Under the pieces are notes generated by a model. That model had not been told where the DNA came from. It did no database searches and saw only the letters and a program-made list of their open reading frames with translations. A DNA stretch of 64,000 nt from Crotophaga sulcirostris (taxonomy: Eukaryota > Chordata > Aves > Cuculiformes > Crotophagidae). Location of the stretch: positions 1,330,839 through 1,394,838 of the forward strand of contig VYZB01000168.1 of the NCBI GenBank assembly GCA_013397455.1, given 5' to 3'. Position 1 is the first letter of the stretch; every line of letters begins with the position of its first letter. A program made the translations under genes and the position numbers. Shown one piece after another: positions 49,601 to 59,600 of this stretch.

Positions 49601-51693
49601 AGTATTATTAAAGATTTGACTTTCCCTCTCTGTCTGAATTGGAGAAAGCAAAGTACTCCTATGTTAACCATTACAGCCAGTATTCCCTCCTCCTTCTCCA
49701 AGCTGAGTAAATATTCCTCCTGCTCTGTGCTTTATGATTAATATTACCTCATGATCAGAAATGGGAGACTGGAGCTTCACTAGGAATCAGTCTTGCACTT
49801 TAATCTAGCTACCAGCAACACTACTCATCATTACGGCTTTGCCGGGAACCATGTTTAGGACATCAGAGACAGTATTCCCTGTCTCTCTCACTCACTGTTA
49901 GATATTCACCATACAAAGTCAGTGTCTATTACCAGTTGCATGACTTTGTTCTGTCAGAGTTTTTATTTATTCTGCAGCCAGAACCTTTAAAAGAAATCGC
50001 TAGTATTAATTTGTTTGTGTAACACTCCTGAACAATGACAATGCTTGGACTTGCGGATGAAATGAGTATCTCCTTTTTTAAAAAAAATTAGAGACAAAAT
50101 TAAGAACAGCCACAGTCTGTAGCTTCAGGACAGTTTTATGCCTCTCTTCTAAAATGAAGCCTATTCCCTGACACATTCAAGAGTACAAGAATATGCTAAA
50201 TGGAACCAATAAAAAGTAATGTAAATTGATAGTATGCAGTGTTTAGTCCTTGTGTGTAGAAGTCCAATGGAAACCAGAAAGTAAAGTCAGTCTCTAGGTC
50301 CATGAGATTCATGACTTAAAGAAACAACATGTAAAATATATCATATAATGTCCTCAAGAGGTATATTTAAGTATACAATTCTATTTTCTGCCTAGGGGTG
50401 CTTGAAAACATTAAGTAACATTTCTTCAGTTTTGGGGGCTTTAAAGAACTTCCAGTTTCTTACTTTCTAAAACTCAGCAAGACAGATGTACCAAACAGTT
50501 GTTTCATAATGGTATCCAACTGTCTTAGTCTTTTGGCAAGAAAAATCCTTCCTTATTCTCAAAATAGTATTAACTATTTCTCATATCCAGAAGTAGCAAT
50601 GCTTACAATCAGTCAGCTCTCCAATACAAGTGAGAATTGGTTTTGCTGTACTGAGTCTGAGTCACACAGGCAAGGAAAGTTTAAGTAAAACAAAAAGAAA
50701 AATTATCTAATTCACCAGGAGACTGCCATTTAGATTTGGATCTTGTCAGCAGTTATAAGGGGAGGTGCATCAGCATAACTGCAGAAATATTGATTCACTT
50801 TATGTGTCTGTGGTATTTAAAAAAGGAGACATACAGCACAACATAGGCCAGATCTCCAGTATGGCGAAACTGTCATAAATATATGGAAGAAAATATCACC
50901 AACCTTGTTTGCATCAGTGAAAAGACTGGTTTATGACAAATACAGTGAAAAAGCTGAAGAAAAATTTCAACTATTTGCATCTATTTATATACATATACAT
51001 GTACACCTAGACATTGCTTACTGAGTTTATAAAGTCAAGCACTCAGGCATCAGTAAACAACAGAAACAAGGTTGCCAGTGTTATTTTCCTTTTCTCTCAT
51101 TGTGACTGTTGATTATGAAGACACTTTTAATTACATGAAGACATGTTGTTCACTCCATGGGTGTCCTACCTCATTCAACACCCAGGTTGAATAGGCCTCA
51201 TTTTGTGCATAATGATCCTGTATGTGCCTTCCCACCGTTGATTACCAGCCATGGGATTCACCTCACCTCCTTACAGAGATCCCACAAGTAGATGTTTATA
51301 TCTAAGCTAGCTGCTCCAGGCTTCTCCTCTAAACAGGGGGAAGAAAGAGGCATTTTAAGAGCTGACCCATTTTAAATGTGTTTCTTAGAGAGAAATGAAT
51401 CACCCCCTAAGGAGAAACACTTCTCCTCCTTGACTACAAAGAGACTTTCACTAGCTCAGATAGAGCTTTCTGCGTTGTTGATGCATTCCGATGTGTATGA
51501 CCCCAGCTATTATCTAGCAAGTAGTCTTTAAAACCTGTTTGAAACAAAAAAATGTCAGCTCTATGGGTAATCTGGTGGCCCTTGTAACACCACCTGATTC
51601 CTGAACACATACTGTAGGAAAGAGGGTTCAAATTACTCAGTTTCCAGCACTAATATTTGCCAGCAGAGCTATCGAGTCTAACCTTGTACCATC
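46616..51693. other. Unassigned unique sequence
   Basis: No gene or repeat is recognised over 5 kb. Two T-tract/G-rich pairs lie at about 49003-49037 and 49098-49137. A faint MIR-like stretch may exist near 48120-48165 but is too weak to call. Confidence 0.5.
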
Positions 51694-51701
51694 ATGTAAT
51701 C
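51694..51701 (+). repeat. Target-site duplication, left copy
   Basis: ATGTAATC, identical to the copy at 51876-51883. Eight bases is the diagnostic length for hAT-superfamily insertions. Confidence 0.9.
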
Positions 51702-51875
51702 CAGGGGTGTCAAACTCATGGCTCCCACTGTTCTCCTGCTCCACGTGACCAACGCTGGAAGGACCGTAGGGGCAAGGAGTTCGGCACTGCCACCAGGAGG
51801 AAACAAGGTGCTGGGCCAGATAAAACAATGTAGAGGGCCAGATTCAGACCATGGACTGTGAGTTTGACACCCTTG
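51702..51875. mobile_element. Non-autonomous hAT-type DNA transposon (174 bp)
   Basis: The element begins CAGGGGTGTCAAACTCA and ends TGAGTTTGACACCCTTG, terminal inverted repeats that match at 16 of 17 positions (the mismatch is the third base). It is flanked by a perfect 8-bp direct repeat. The CAGGGGTGTCAAACTC terminus is typical of Charlie-like hAT elements. At 174 bp there is no transposase, so it must have been mobilised in trans. Subterminal sequence near the right end (gagggccagattcagacc) also has the look of known hAT ends. Strand is arbitrary. The intact duplication and near-perfect termini indicate a single complete insertion. Confidence 0.9.
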
Positions 51876-51883
51876 ATGTAATC
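51876..51883 (+). repeat. Target-site duplication, right copy
   Basis: ATGTAATC, identical to the left copy at 51694-51701. Confidence 0.9.
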
Positions 51884-53696
51884 AATGGAAGGACAGAGTC
51901 CTCTCCAGAGGACAATTCTCTACCATCTTATAAGAGAGGGTATGGGCATATAGTCTGTGCTTAAAGTTGAGTGAACTGAATAAATCTTTCACCCAGGACT
52001 CCTTTCTTTTTAAGGTTATTTCACGTAACATTTTACATGCTGAGTGCACAATCCCTCTTTCCTTTCATTACTGCTGTGGCCCAGCACACACTTTCCCAAA
52101 TCAGACCCCAGGGTGTGAAGCCAGGCACCAGAAAATGAGGAAGAAACCATTTGTGATCACACCTAATAAATTCAGATCTTCATTTACAACACACACAAAG
52201 TACAATCCTGATCTTCAAAACAGATCAATGTCTTGTCTTTTAACTCTGCGTATCCTTTTGCAAAAGATGGGGGTGTTTTTTTTTTTATTTTTTTATTGTA
52301 TTTCACAATGCTGTCTAACTTCCAGGATATATCCATGCTTTTGAACAAAACAAAGCCTCAAACTGAAAAGAAATTCTCTCTCTTGGCCTTGTTATGACAT
52401 CCATGCAGACTTTTTAAGCTAAAAATCCTTGATAAAAATAAATGAAACTGTCAGCTTCCCTTCTTAATCTGCCAGGTATGCATAAGCATATCTTTGGCAC
52501 CTACAATTCAATTGACCTGTTGGTTTTCTCTCTTGCCTGCAGGCTTAGGCTGTGCCAACCTGAAGTTTACAGCTGAGGGTGAGCAAGCGTCTCAGAAGAA
52601 TTAACCTGAGGTGAATGCAACATAAACACAGACACAAGTTGAAATTACAGTATGTGTGTATCCTCTGTGTCCCTGCAAATCAGCTTTTTATTTTTATGTG
52701 GGTTTTTTTGGGGGGAGGGGTGGAGAATGGGACGGTCTTATGTTTCTTCTACATTTTTGCTGTCTCCTTTTCGAACTCACATTACCTATCCTTGTTTTCT
52801 TTCCTTCCCTTTGTTTTCTTCAGTAATGATAAAGCTCTATGATTTCCTTCTATCTCATTCCTGGTCTCATTCCTTGCAAAGTGATGTTGTCCCTGTCCAC
52901 TTGGTATCTAAAAATTGAAGCAGGTTTATCCCATCCATTCCATTCATCACAACACATCACCCACTTCTGAGTCTCATTCACTCTGAATTCAACCAGAGGC
53001 CATGCCCTTCTCTAGAGTGTTTGAAAACAGGAAAAAAGGCAGTAAAGACAGACTATTTCCCTGGGTGATTCATATATCCAAATATAACATCACTGTAGCT
53101 TAGACAACAAAAACTAGAATGCATCTCAGGTTCAGACTAGACCATGCTCAATGGAAAAAGAAAATGATTGAGGTATTTAAGAGCCAGAACCTCTGCCCCA
53201 TGGAACCTGTACAAACTGACATTATCAAAAGTATACAGATTTCTATGTTGTGGAAGTTTTTTGCAGAACATACACTACATGGGGATATTTTGTGACTACT
53301 AAACTTTTACCACACTTTTACCAAAGCACAGAGGCATTTAATATTTTCTAAAACAGACCAACCCATCTTTCATGAAAAAAAACCAACATGTATTTCTATT
53401 TCTTGTCTTCATCCACAGAATAATGAACCATATTGGCTGAGTTAAAAAAGGCAGAAATAAAAATAAACAAACCTTATTCACAACTGGAAGCATGCACACT
53501 GCCGGGACAATTTCACTTACAGAGGCTTGAGTTTAGCCCTTATTGTCAAGTTATATGACAAAAGCTTCTTTGCACACCCACACAGAAGCACAGACAGACA
53601 ATAGCAGGTAGGGGGAGTGCAAATAATGCATTGCCATATTAATCTTTTGCCCATCACAACACGTGTCATCAACCCATCAAAGGCACATGTCCACAA
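51884..53696. other. Unassigned unique sequence
   Basis: No recognised gene or repeat. T-rich tracts lie at about 52277-52298 and a T/G run at 52702-52722. An isolated exon-like arrangement (pyrimidine tract and CAG at about 52525-52543, GTGAGC at about 52579) is noted but not called. Confidence 0.45.
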
Positions 53697-53729
53697 GTGG
53701 AGAGAAGCACAGGGGGTGCTTCTCTCCAC
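53697..53729. repeat. Perfect 14-bp inverted repeat (hairpin)
   Basis: GTGGAGAGAAGCAC (53697-53710) and GTGCTTCTCTCCAC (53716-53729) are exact reverse complements separated by the 5-base loop AGGGG. It lies at the left edge of the ERV-derived region. It has no following T-run and the stem is short for a microRNA precursor. Confidence 0.9.
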
Positions 53730-54868
53730 AATGCCAGGCAGGGACCCAAATCAAGGACTCCCAAGGAACAAACACCTTGTCTACCCCTTGACTTTAGGTT
53801 GTCCAGCAAAGCCTTCATGCCACGACACAGGTGTGACACCAATCACTATAAGCTATTAGGAGCAGCTCTCAGGATCACCTTTCGGACTAAGAGGGATTGC
53901 TGCCCAGCAGTGTGGGCATGCTGTGGAATACAAAGGAAAAGTATTTTGGGATTGCACAGGACTTACTATGGGATATTTAAGGGAGTAACCAAAGGAAGGA
54001 AAAGGGAATTATTAAGATAGTTCAGGGAGGAAAAAGTGTGGAAAACCAGAGGAACAAAGGGCTGAATATGTACAGCCATATGTAAATAATCTGTGGTCGG
54101 TGCACTTGTCTGGCTGTGTCCTATGCTTTATCAGCATTATCTGTTCTGTTTTCTTGTTAAATCCTTTTCTCTTTCCTGGGTGAAGGTTCTCTGTTTTCGT
54201 GTGCACTTGTGTGTATGGGGTTTGAGTCCAGTAATTGGAGTCAGACCATAGGAGGTCCCCTCTATCCAGCAAATGAAGCAAGCATAGGTGTGGGGTGAAG
54301 TTGTGGACTCCAGACAGTGTCAAGCCAAACAGGACAGTGAGTGAGCGAAGATGCCCGGGGACTTGGCTGTGGGACTAGGGGAATCTGAGACATTTCTGTG
54401 CAAGCGATAATCCATATCACCAACTGGAGTAGGGACACGGCCTCAGGGGCTCATTTATTCAGTTGTCCGTACCTGGGGAAACTGGGATCCAGGGATGATT
54501 ACTAAGCAGACTGAGGGGCTGAGGCAAGTTTCCGGAGAGATCCACCCTGTACATATGTGCATGTACATATGCAAATACATATACATGTACATATATTCTC
54601 ACCAGTAAACCTCTGTTCTCCACAACCAGAGAGGGAAGCAGGATCAGGACATTCATGCTATCTGTGTTTTTGTGAGTGCCCTGAGTGTCTGCCTTGGATT
54701 TGTGTGGCTGTGTGTATATATAGCTAAAAAAAATTAAAAAAAAATCATGTACCTGTGTGCTCTGTGTGCATGTTCCCACTGGGAATATGTGCTCACCCTT
54801 ATTAGTAGTGGGACCAAGGAATGAGAAGATGCAGCAGCCTCACCTCTGTTGAGTTGTTAGATCCAACA
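53730..54868 (+). mobile_element. ERV LTR plus leader fragment
   Basis: The sequence is recognised as an avian endogenous retrovirus LTR and the long untranslated leader that follows it, read on the plus strand. LTR-like features are a tatttaag TATA-like box near 53971 and a ttgttaaatccttttctctttcctgggtgaaggttctc block near 54153-54190. Leader-like features are cctggggaaactgggatcc near 54471 and a taaacctctgttctccaca block near 54605. The bases after about 54868, where gag would follow, are ordinary AT-rich sequence. The start, any TG...CA ends and the target duplication could not be fixed, and the ERV class is unresolved. Confidence 0.55.
54548..54595 (+). repeat. TACATG/TACATA-type short tandem repeat
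   Basis: Purine/pyrimidine alternating TACAT units lie inside the ERV leader, at a place where related avian copies commonly carry TG-rich expansions. A second TGTG/TATA stretch follows at about 54700-54722. Confidence 0.8.
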
Positions 54869-55884
54869 TGATTTATTTTCTTCTAATTCTTACAGCTAAC
54901 TGAATACAGCATCTACTAATAAAACACATAGAAAATGGTAATGTTATGTATTGGTACCAAATACTCTCAAAATAATATCACAGAAATAAATCTTCTAAAT
55001 CTGTGGCCAAAACTGGGAGGAAAATATCTTCCAGAAGATGACTTCCCAGAAACCACTTGACTTCCCATTGACTAGTGTGGGTTGGCAAGGGTCTAGTATA
55101 GCTTATTTAATCTTTTGTGAATTCTCAAGTCCAGATCTGATCAATAAAGCTTCTGGTTAATGACATTACTGTTGAGCCTCCTAAACAGGTCTTGATATAT
55201 TGAAATAAAAAGATACAAACTGCTAGACTGAAGTTTGAATAATCTATAATCTCAAAATTAAAAAAGATTATGAATTTGCCACATCTTATTCACAGGAAAG
55301 GGAAAGAGGAAATCTTGATGTGTATATATGGGGGTTGTTTCTTTAAAGATTAATTTAAAGTGATGCTGTTTTTTGTCTGGAGGGTTCAGACTCTCCAATT
55401 GATGGGTAGTTTTAAGCTGACATGGACTAACTTGATTGTAAAATGTGAAATTTTGATGAGTCAGGCAGGAGATGGGAGAGTTCATTAAATTATTAATAAT
55501 ATCTTAGATAAATATACTCAGAAAGCTTTGGAAAGAAAACAGTTTTTCATTATTTATCAAATCACTGAAGTCGGTTTGTTTAACCTGTTTGTTTTCTCAT
55601 GCAATAGCGTTGTACTGGGACATTTACCAGGATTTCCCATCTTGCAGCAGGTATAATATTATGTAGCCCTCCTTATGTCAAGTGACTGCTCCTTTTTCTC
55701 CAGTCGTGAAGATACCTTCATTTCAGCTTAGATGGCACTTGGCTTGTTGCTTGGTGTTGTAAACAACAACAACTAGCACATCCACCCCCTTACTAGTATC
55801 TCTGGCTGGAGTGCTGAATGGCTTGAAGAGCATAGTCACCACTGTACAGCTTTCTGCACTGTATGCTTTTCTGTTTGCAGGTAT
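54869..55884. other. Unassigned sequence between ERV fragment and CR1
   Basis: No recognised gene or repeat; AT-rich with short random frames. It contains no ERV gag or pol similarity. Confidence 0.5.
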
Positions 55885-56696
55885 TTGCAGAGGGATCTGA
55901 ACGGGCAGTATGGATGGGCTGAGACCAATGGCATGAGGTTCAACAAGATCAAGTGTTGAATCCTGAACTTGGGAAAAAATAATTCCATGCAGCATTACAG
56001 ACCTGGGGAAGAGTGGCTGGAGAATTGCCTGGCAGAGGAAGACCTGGGGTGCTGATTGACAGTCGACTGAATATGAGCCAGCAGTGGCCCAGGTGTCCAA
56101 GAAGACCAATGGCATCTTGGCCTGTATCAGAAACAGAGTGGCCAGCAGGAGCAGGGAAGTGATTGTGTCCCTGAACTCAACGCTGATAGCCACACCTTGA
56201 GCACCATGTTCAGTTTTGGGCCCTTTACTAGAAGAAAGACTTTGAGTAGCTGGAATGTCCAGAGAAGGGCAACAGAACAGCAGAAGGGGCAAGAGAACAA
56301 GTCTCATGAGGAACAGTTGAGGGAACTGGAGTTGTTTAGCCTAGAGAAGATGAGGCTGAGGAGAGACCTCGTCACTGTCTACAACTGCCTGAAAGGAGGT
56401 TGTAGCAGGGTGAGGGTTGATCTCTTCTCCCAAGTGACAGGTGACAGGATGAGAGGAAATGGCCTCAAGTTGTGCCAGTGAAGGTTCAGATTACACATTA
56501 GGAAAAATTTCTTCCCTGAAAGGGTGGTAGGGCACTGGAACAGGCTGTCCAAGGGGGTGGTTTAGTCTCCATCTCTGGAGATATTTAAAAGATGGATAGA
56601 TGAAGCACTTATGGATATGGTTTAGTAGTGGACCAGTATGGTTGGACTTCATGATCCCAAAAGTCTTTTCCCTCCAAAAGTATCTATGATTCTATG
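55885..56696 (+). mobile_element. CR1 LINE, 3' part with tail
   Basis: This is the only long plus-strand CR1 here. It begins within ORF2 (gcagagggatctg at 55887) and runs through the ORF2 C-terminal region and 3' UTR to a tctatgattctatg tail at 56683-56696, the hallmark CR1 3' terminus. Several stops and indels break ORF2, including TGA and TAG codons in the first 200 bases. It is among the less diverged copies in the window. The minus strand carries a 194-codon open frame over this region that is a shadow. Confidence 0.95.
56197..56481 (+). pseudogene. CR1 ORF2 C-terminal remnant
   Basis: The frame reads [20 protein letters not shown], then [37 protein letters not shown] and a [17 protein letters not shown] end. 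This is the ORF2 C-terminal region and matches in order the minus-strand remnants at 21370-21585 and 20360-20555. The frame stops at a TGA where the conserved end region would continue with the R-F-R block, which is still visible at DNA level. Confidence 0.9.
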
Positions 56697-59600
56697 TTTT
56701 TTTAGACACAGATTGATAGGAAAAGCTCCCTGGTGTGGCAGGAGGACAAGGAGAAGGAACGAGAATCAGAAAAGATTGAGCTGTACTCAGCATGGTAAAC
56801 TGAAAGGAAAATAAGAAATAACCTCAAGACCTGTCATGTCAGGGTTACAGCTTTAACCAGGACTGACTGATGGTCCCTGAGATCATATTATTCTGCTCCA
56901 GCTCAGATACCAAGTGGGAATCACAGAAATGAAGGCTTTCCAGGCAAGAGATATCAAAGGTAGAACAGGACATGGAGAATGGTTTGAATTCTTGACTCCC
57001 ATACAGGCAACATGGATTTAACTGACATGGGAAATCTGTAACAGAAAATTTAAACCCACACTAAGGAGTGGTTAACAATGGAAGCAGAGAAAAAAACAAT
57101 GACGGGTTTTCAGTGTGGGATTGGCTCAACCTCATCACTGTCCTGAATTTATAAAGTTATGACTGCAGATTACACTCACATCTTCTGTCTTCCAGCATAA
57201 GAGTAAGACATTTTCTTAGTGGAAAGTGTAATATGTAGGTTACAATATGTTCAGAAGAAGAGAGAATAACCACCTCTCTTTTCTCTTTTTTACCAGTTGT
57301 GTAGTAATAGGTGAAGACTAACTCAAAGCAACACGGTATACCCTTAAGGAAGCTTGTAAAAGACTTTCAAACTCTCCATGCATTTCAACTTTCCCTACTA
57401 TCTCTTTATTGCTGCCATTAATAAGAACGTTATCCAATGTGAGGATGGAAAATAAATGAGTGATTTTCTCCTTACAGTGCACTTCACAGAAGTTCATCAT
57501 TAGGAATGACTTTAAGAAATGAATGATTATCTCAAGAGATTTTACTCACTCTTTGTTTCTCATTTAAGACCCTACTCCATTTGTTGTTCTGCCTGTGGCA
57601 GAAATACTCAAGCACAAATACAATACATACCAGAATATTTCTAAAGAAACATTTCCCAATTTGAAAAAGGTTGTCTGCCAAAAATCGACATTCCGTGTGG
57701 GGATCTGGAAACTCTGCTTAGAGTATACACCTGGTTTTCCATACAATTTCCCACAATTTGCAAGTTGTTTTTTTTTCTTCTACTTTAAAACAATGTATTT
57801 TTATTTTTAGACATTTGGAAATTCATTGGAATTTTATCCCCTTGGTTAATTCTACAATCAATGGTGTGTTTGATCATTTAAAAGCCTACAGTCTAAGGAA
57901 CTCATTATTGCTAGTAGTGATTGGATGTTACATCCTGATATGGACTAATGTATCTGGATCTCTTGCGCGAAACAAGTTTAGCGTTACCCAGCATTTCTCA
58001 GGATCTTACGTGGACTGTAGGAAACAGAGACAAAGGAGACAAAGGGACCAACCGAATCACTGAGTCTATCTGTCTGCCACTGCCAACATACCTGTGACTG
58101 AAGCACATCTGTACATCCAATGGGTTTCCTTCTAAATCTGTTAGGCTTCTTGACCTTCCTGTTCTGGTTGAATAATGTTTGGATAAACAGGCATTTACAT
58201 AAATACACTGACAGAGAGTTTAATATGCTCTGGAATACATTTTTATTTCCTTTGCTGATGATCTACTGAATATACCTGATGCATTCTATGTGTTCATTGA
58301 CTTTTCTATTTGTTTCATACTTGTACTCATTTTTACTGATCACCATCTTGTTTTCCGCAATGTCAAGTGGTAATGAAAAATCTTCCACCAACAAAGGTGT
58401 CCTTTGGTATTTCTTATAGCTTTCACATAGTTTTGGATTTGTTTTTTTTTCCTGGATCTGTGCCTGCTGCTTTTGGATGAAGTTTCAGATGCACAGCATA
58501 CAGTCATAGCTCAGGATTTGGTAACTCTTTTTTTTGGCCTTCCTTTCATTGGAGCTTTTTTTTTCCTTAGCTATCTTATTCAGAATTGACGTAGCTGTGT
58601 ATAACATTAAGTAAAGATATTCATGATATTGTTATTATCTGACTAATAGAGAAATAATTTGTTACTGTACATAAAAATGTAAATATGAATGTTGGTCAGT
58701 TTTTTTGTTAAAGTAATTGACAAGTGTGACTATTGACCAGAAAAATGTATCTACTTACGAAAGTAGGAGTGTTGAAAAGAAATCTGTGACTTTATAGTAA
58801 ATTTGTGTCAAAACACTTTATCTGAAACAGAAGCTCTTTATACAAATTAAAGGTTTTTTTTAGAAGTTTTTTCTATTTTTTACTGTGTATTGTTTGATTT
58901 TAAAGGACAAAAGGTCCCTGGAGGACAGGTTTAAGAGTAGTGTTTGCTCACCTTCACACATAATGCTCTGTAGAGAAGGAAAAGACCTTAGAGCAGCTTT
59001 CTGAACAGGAGGGGAGGAAGGCTTTAAAAGTGGATTTTCACCAATATTTTTAGATCCTTTCTATTCAGGGAAAAAAAAAAAAGAATTTTAATCATATGTG
59101 TGTGAATTAACATGAGAAATCTGGCATAAATTTAAGATAGTTAAAATAAATCCCTGTAAGAAATAGAAAACATAGGTATCTTCCTGGGCAATTTCCTCTT
59201 GGTAATAATCCCAAAATCTGAGAGAAATGGCAGTGATCTGAAAGGTCTGATCACCCCATCCCGCACTGGTATGAATCAGGGTTACAGATTCCAGCGGATT
59301 TATCTGTGGGAAAACCTGTGGTTCAACCAGAATAAGGCATTTGTCTTAGACGACATGTTTACCACAGGTTATGGGTGTTGGACATGAATTACTGGGTGAA
59401 GTTCTGTTGGCTGGACTCTGTAAATTGATTGTTAACTCCCATTATTTGAGTTAATTTCTCATGATTTTATTTTCCCCTTAAATGTCTACTTTCTGGAGGT
59501 ATGTGTTTTGGAGAACATGTGGGTTTATGCTTGCATTTTCTTAAGTTATTTGTAGGCCCCCTGGCTGCAAAATTAGGTTTATGGACATGACATAAGATGA

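Noticed and set aside
54548..54595. POU octamer at about 54569
   Set aside because: It lies inside a TACAT-type simple repeat and arises from repeat composition.
55723..56307. 194-codon minus-strand open frame, the longest in the window
   Set aside because: It lies mostly antisense to the plus-strand CR1 at 55885-56696; the residues are a reverse reading of CR1 ORF2.
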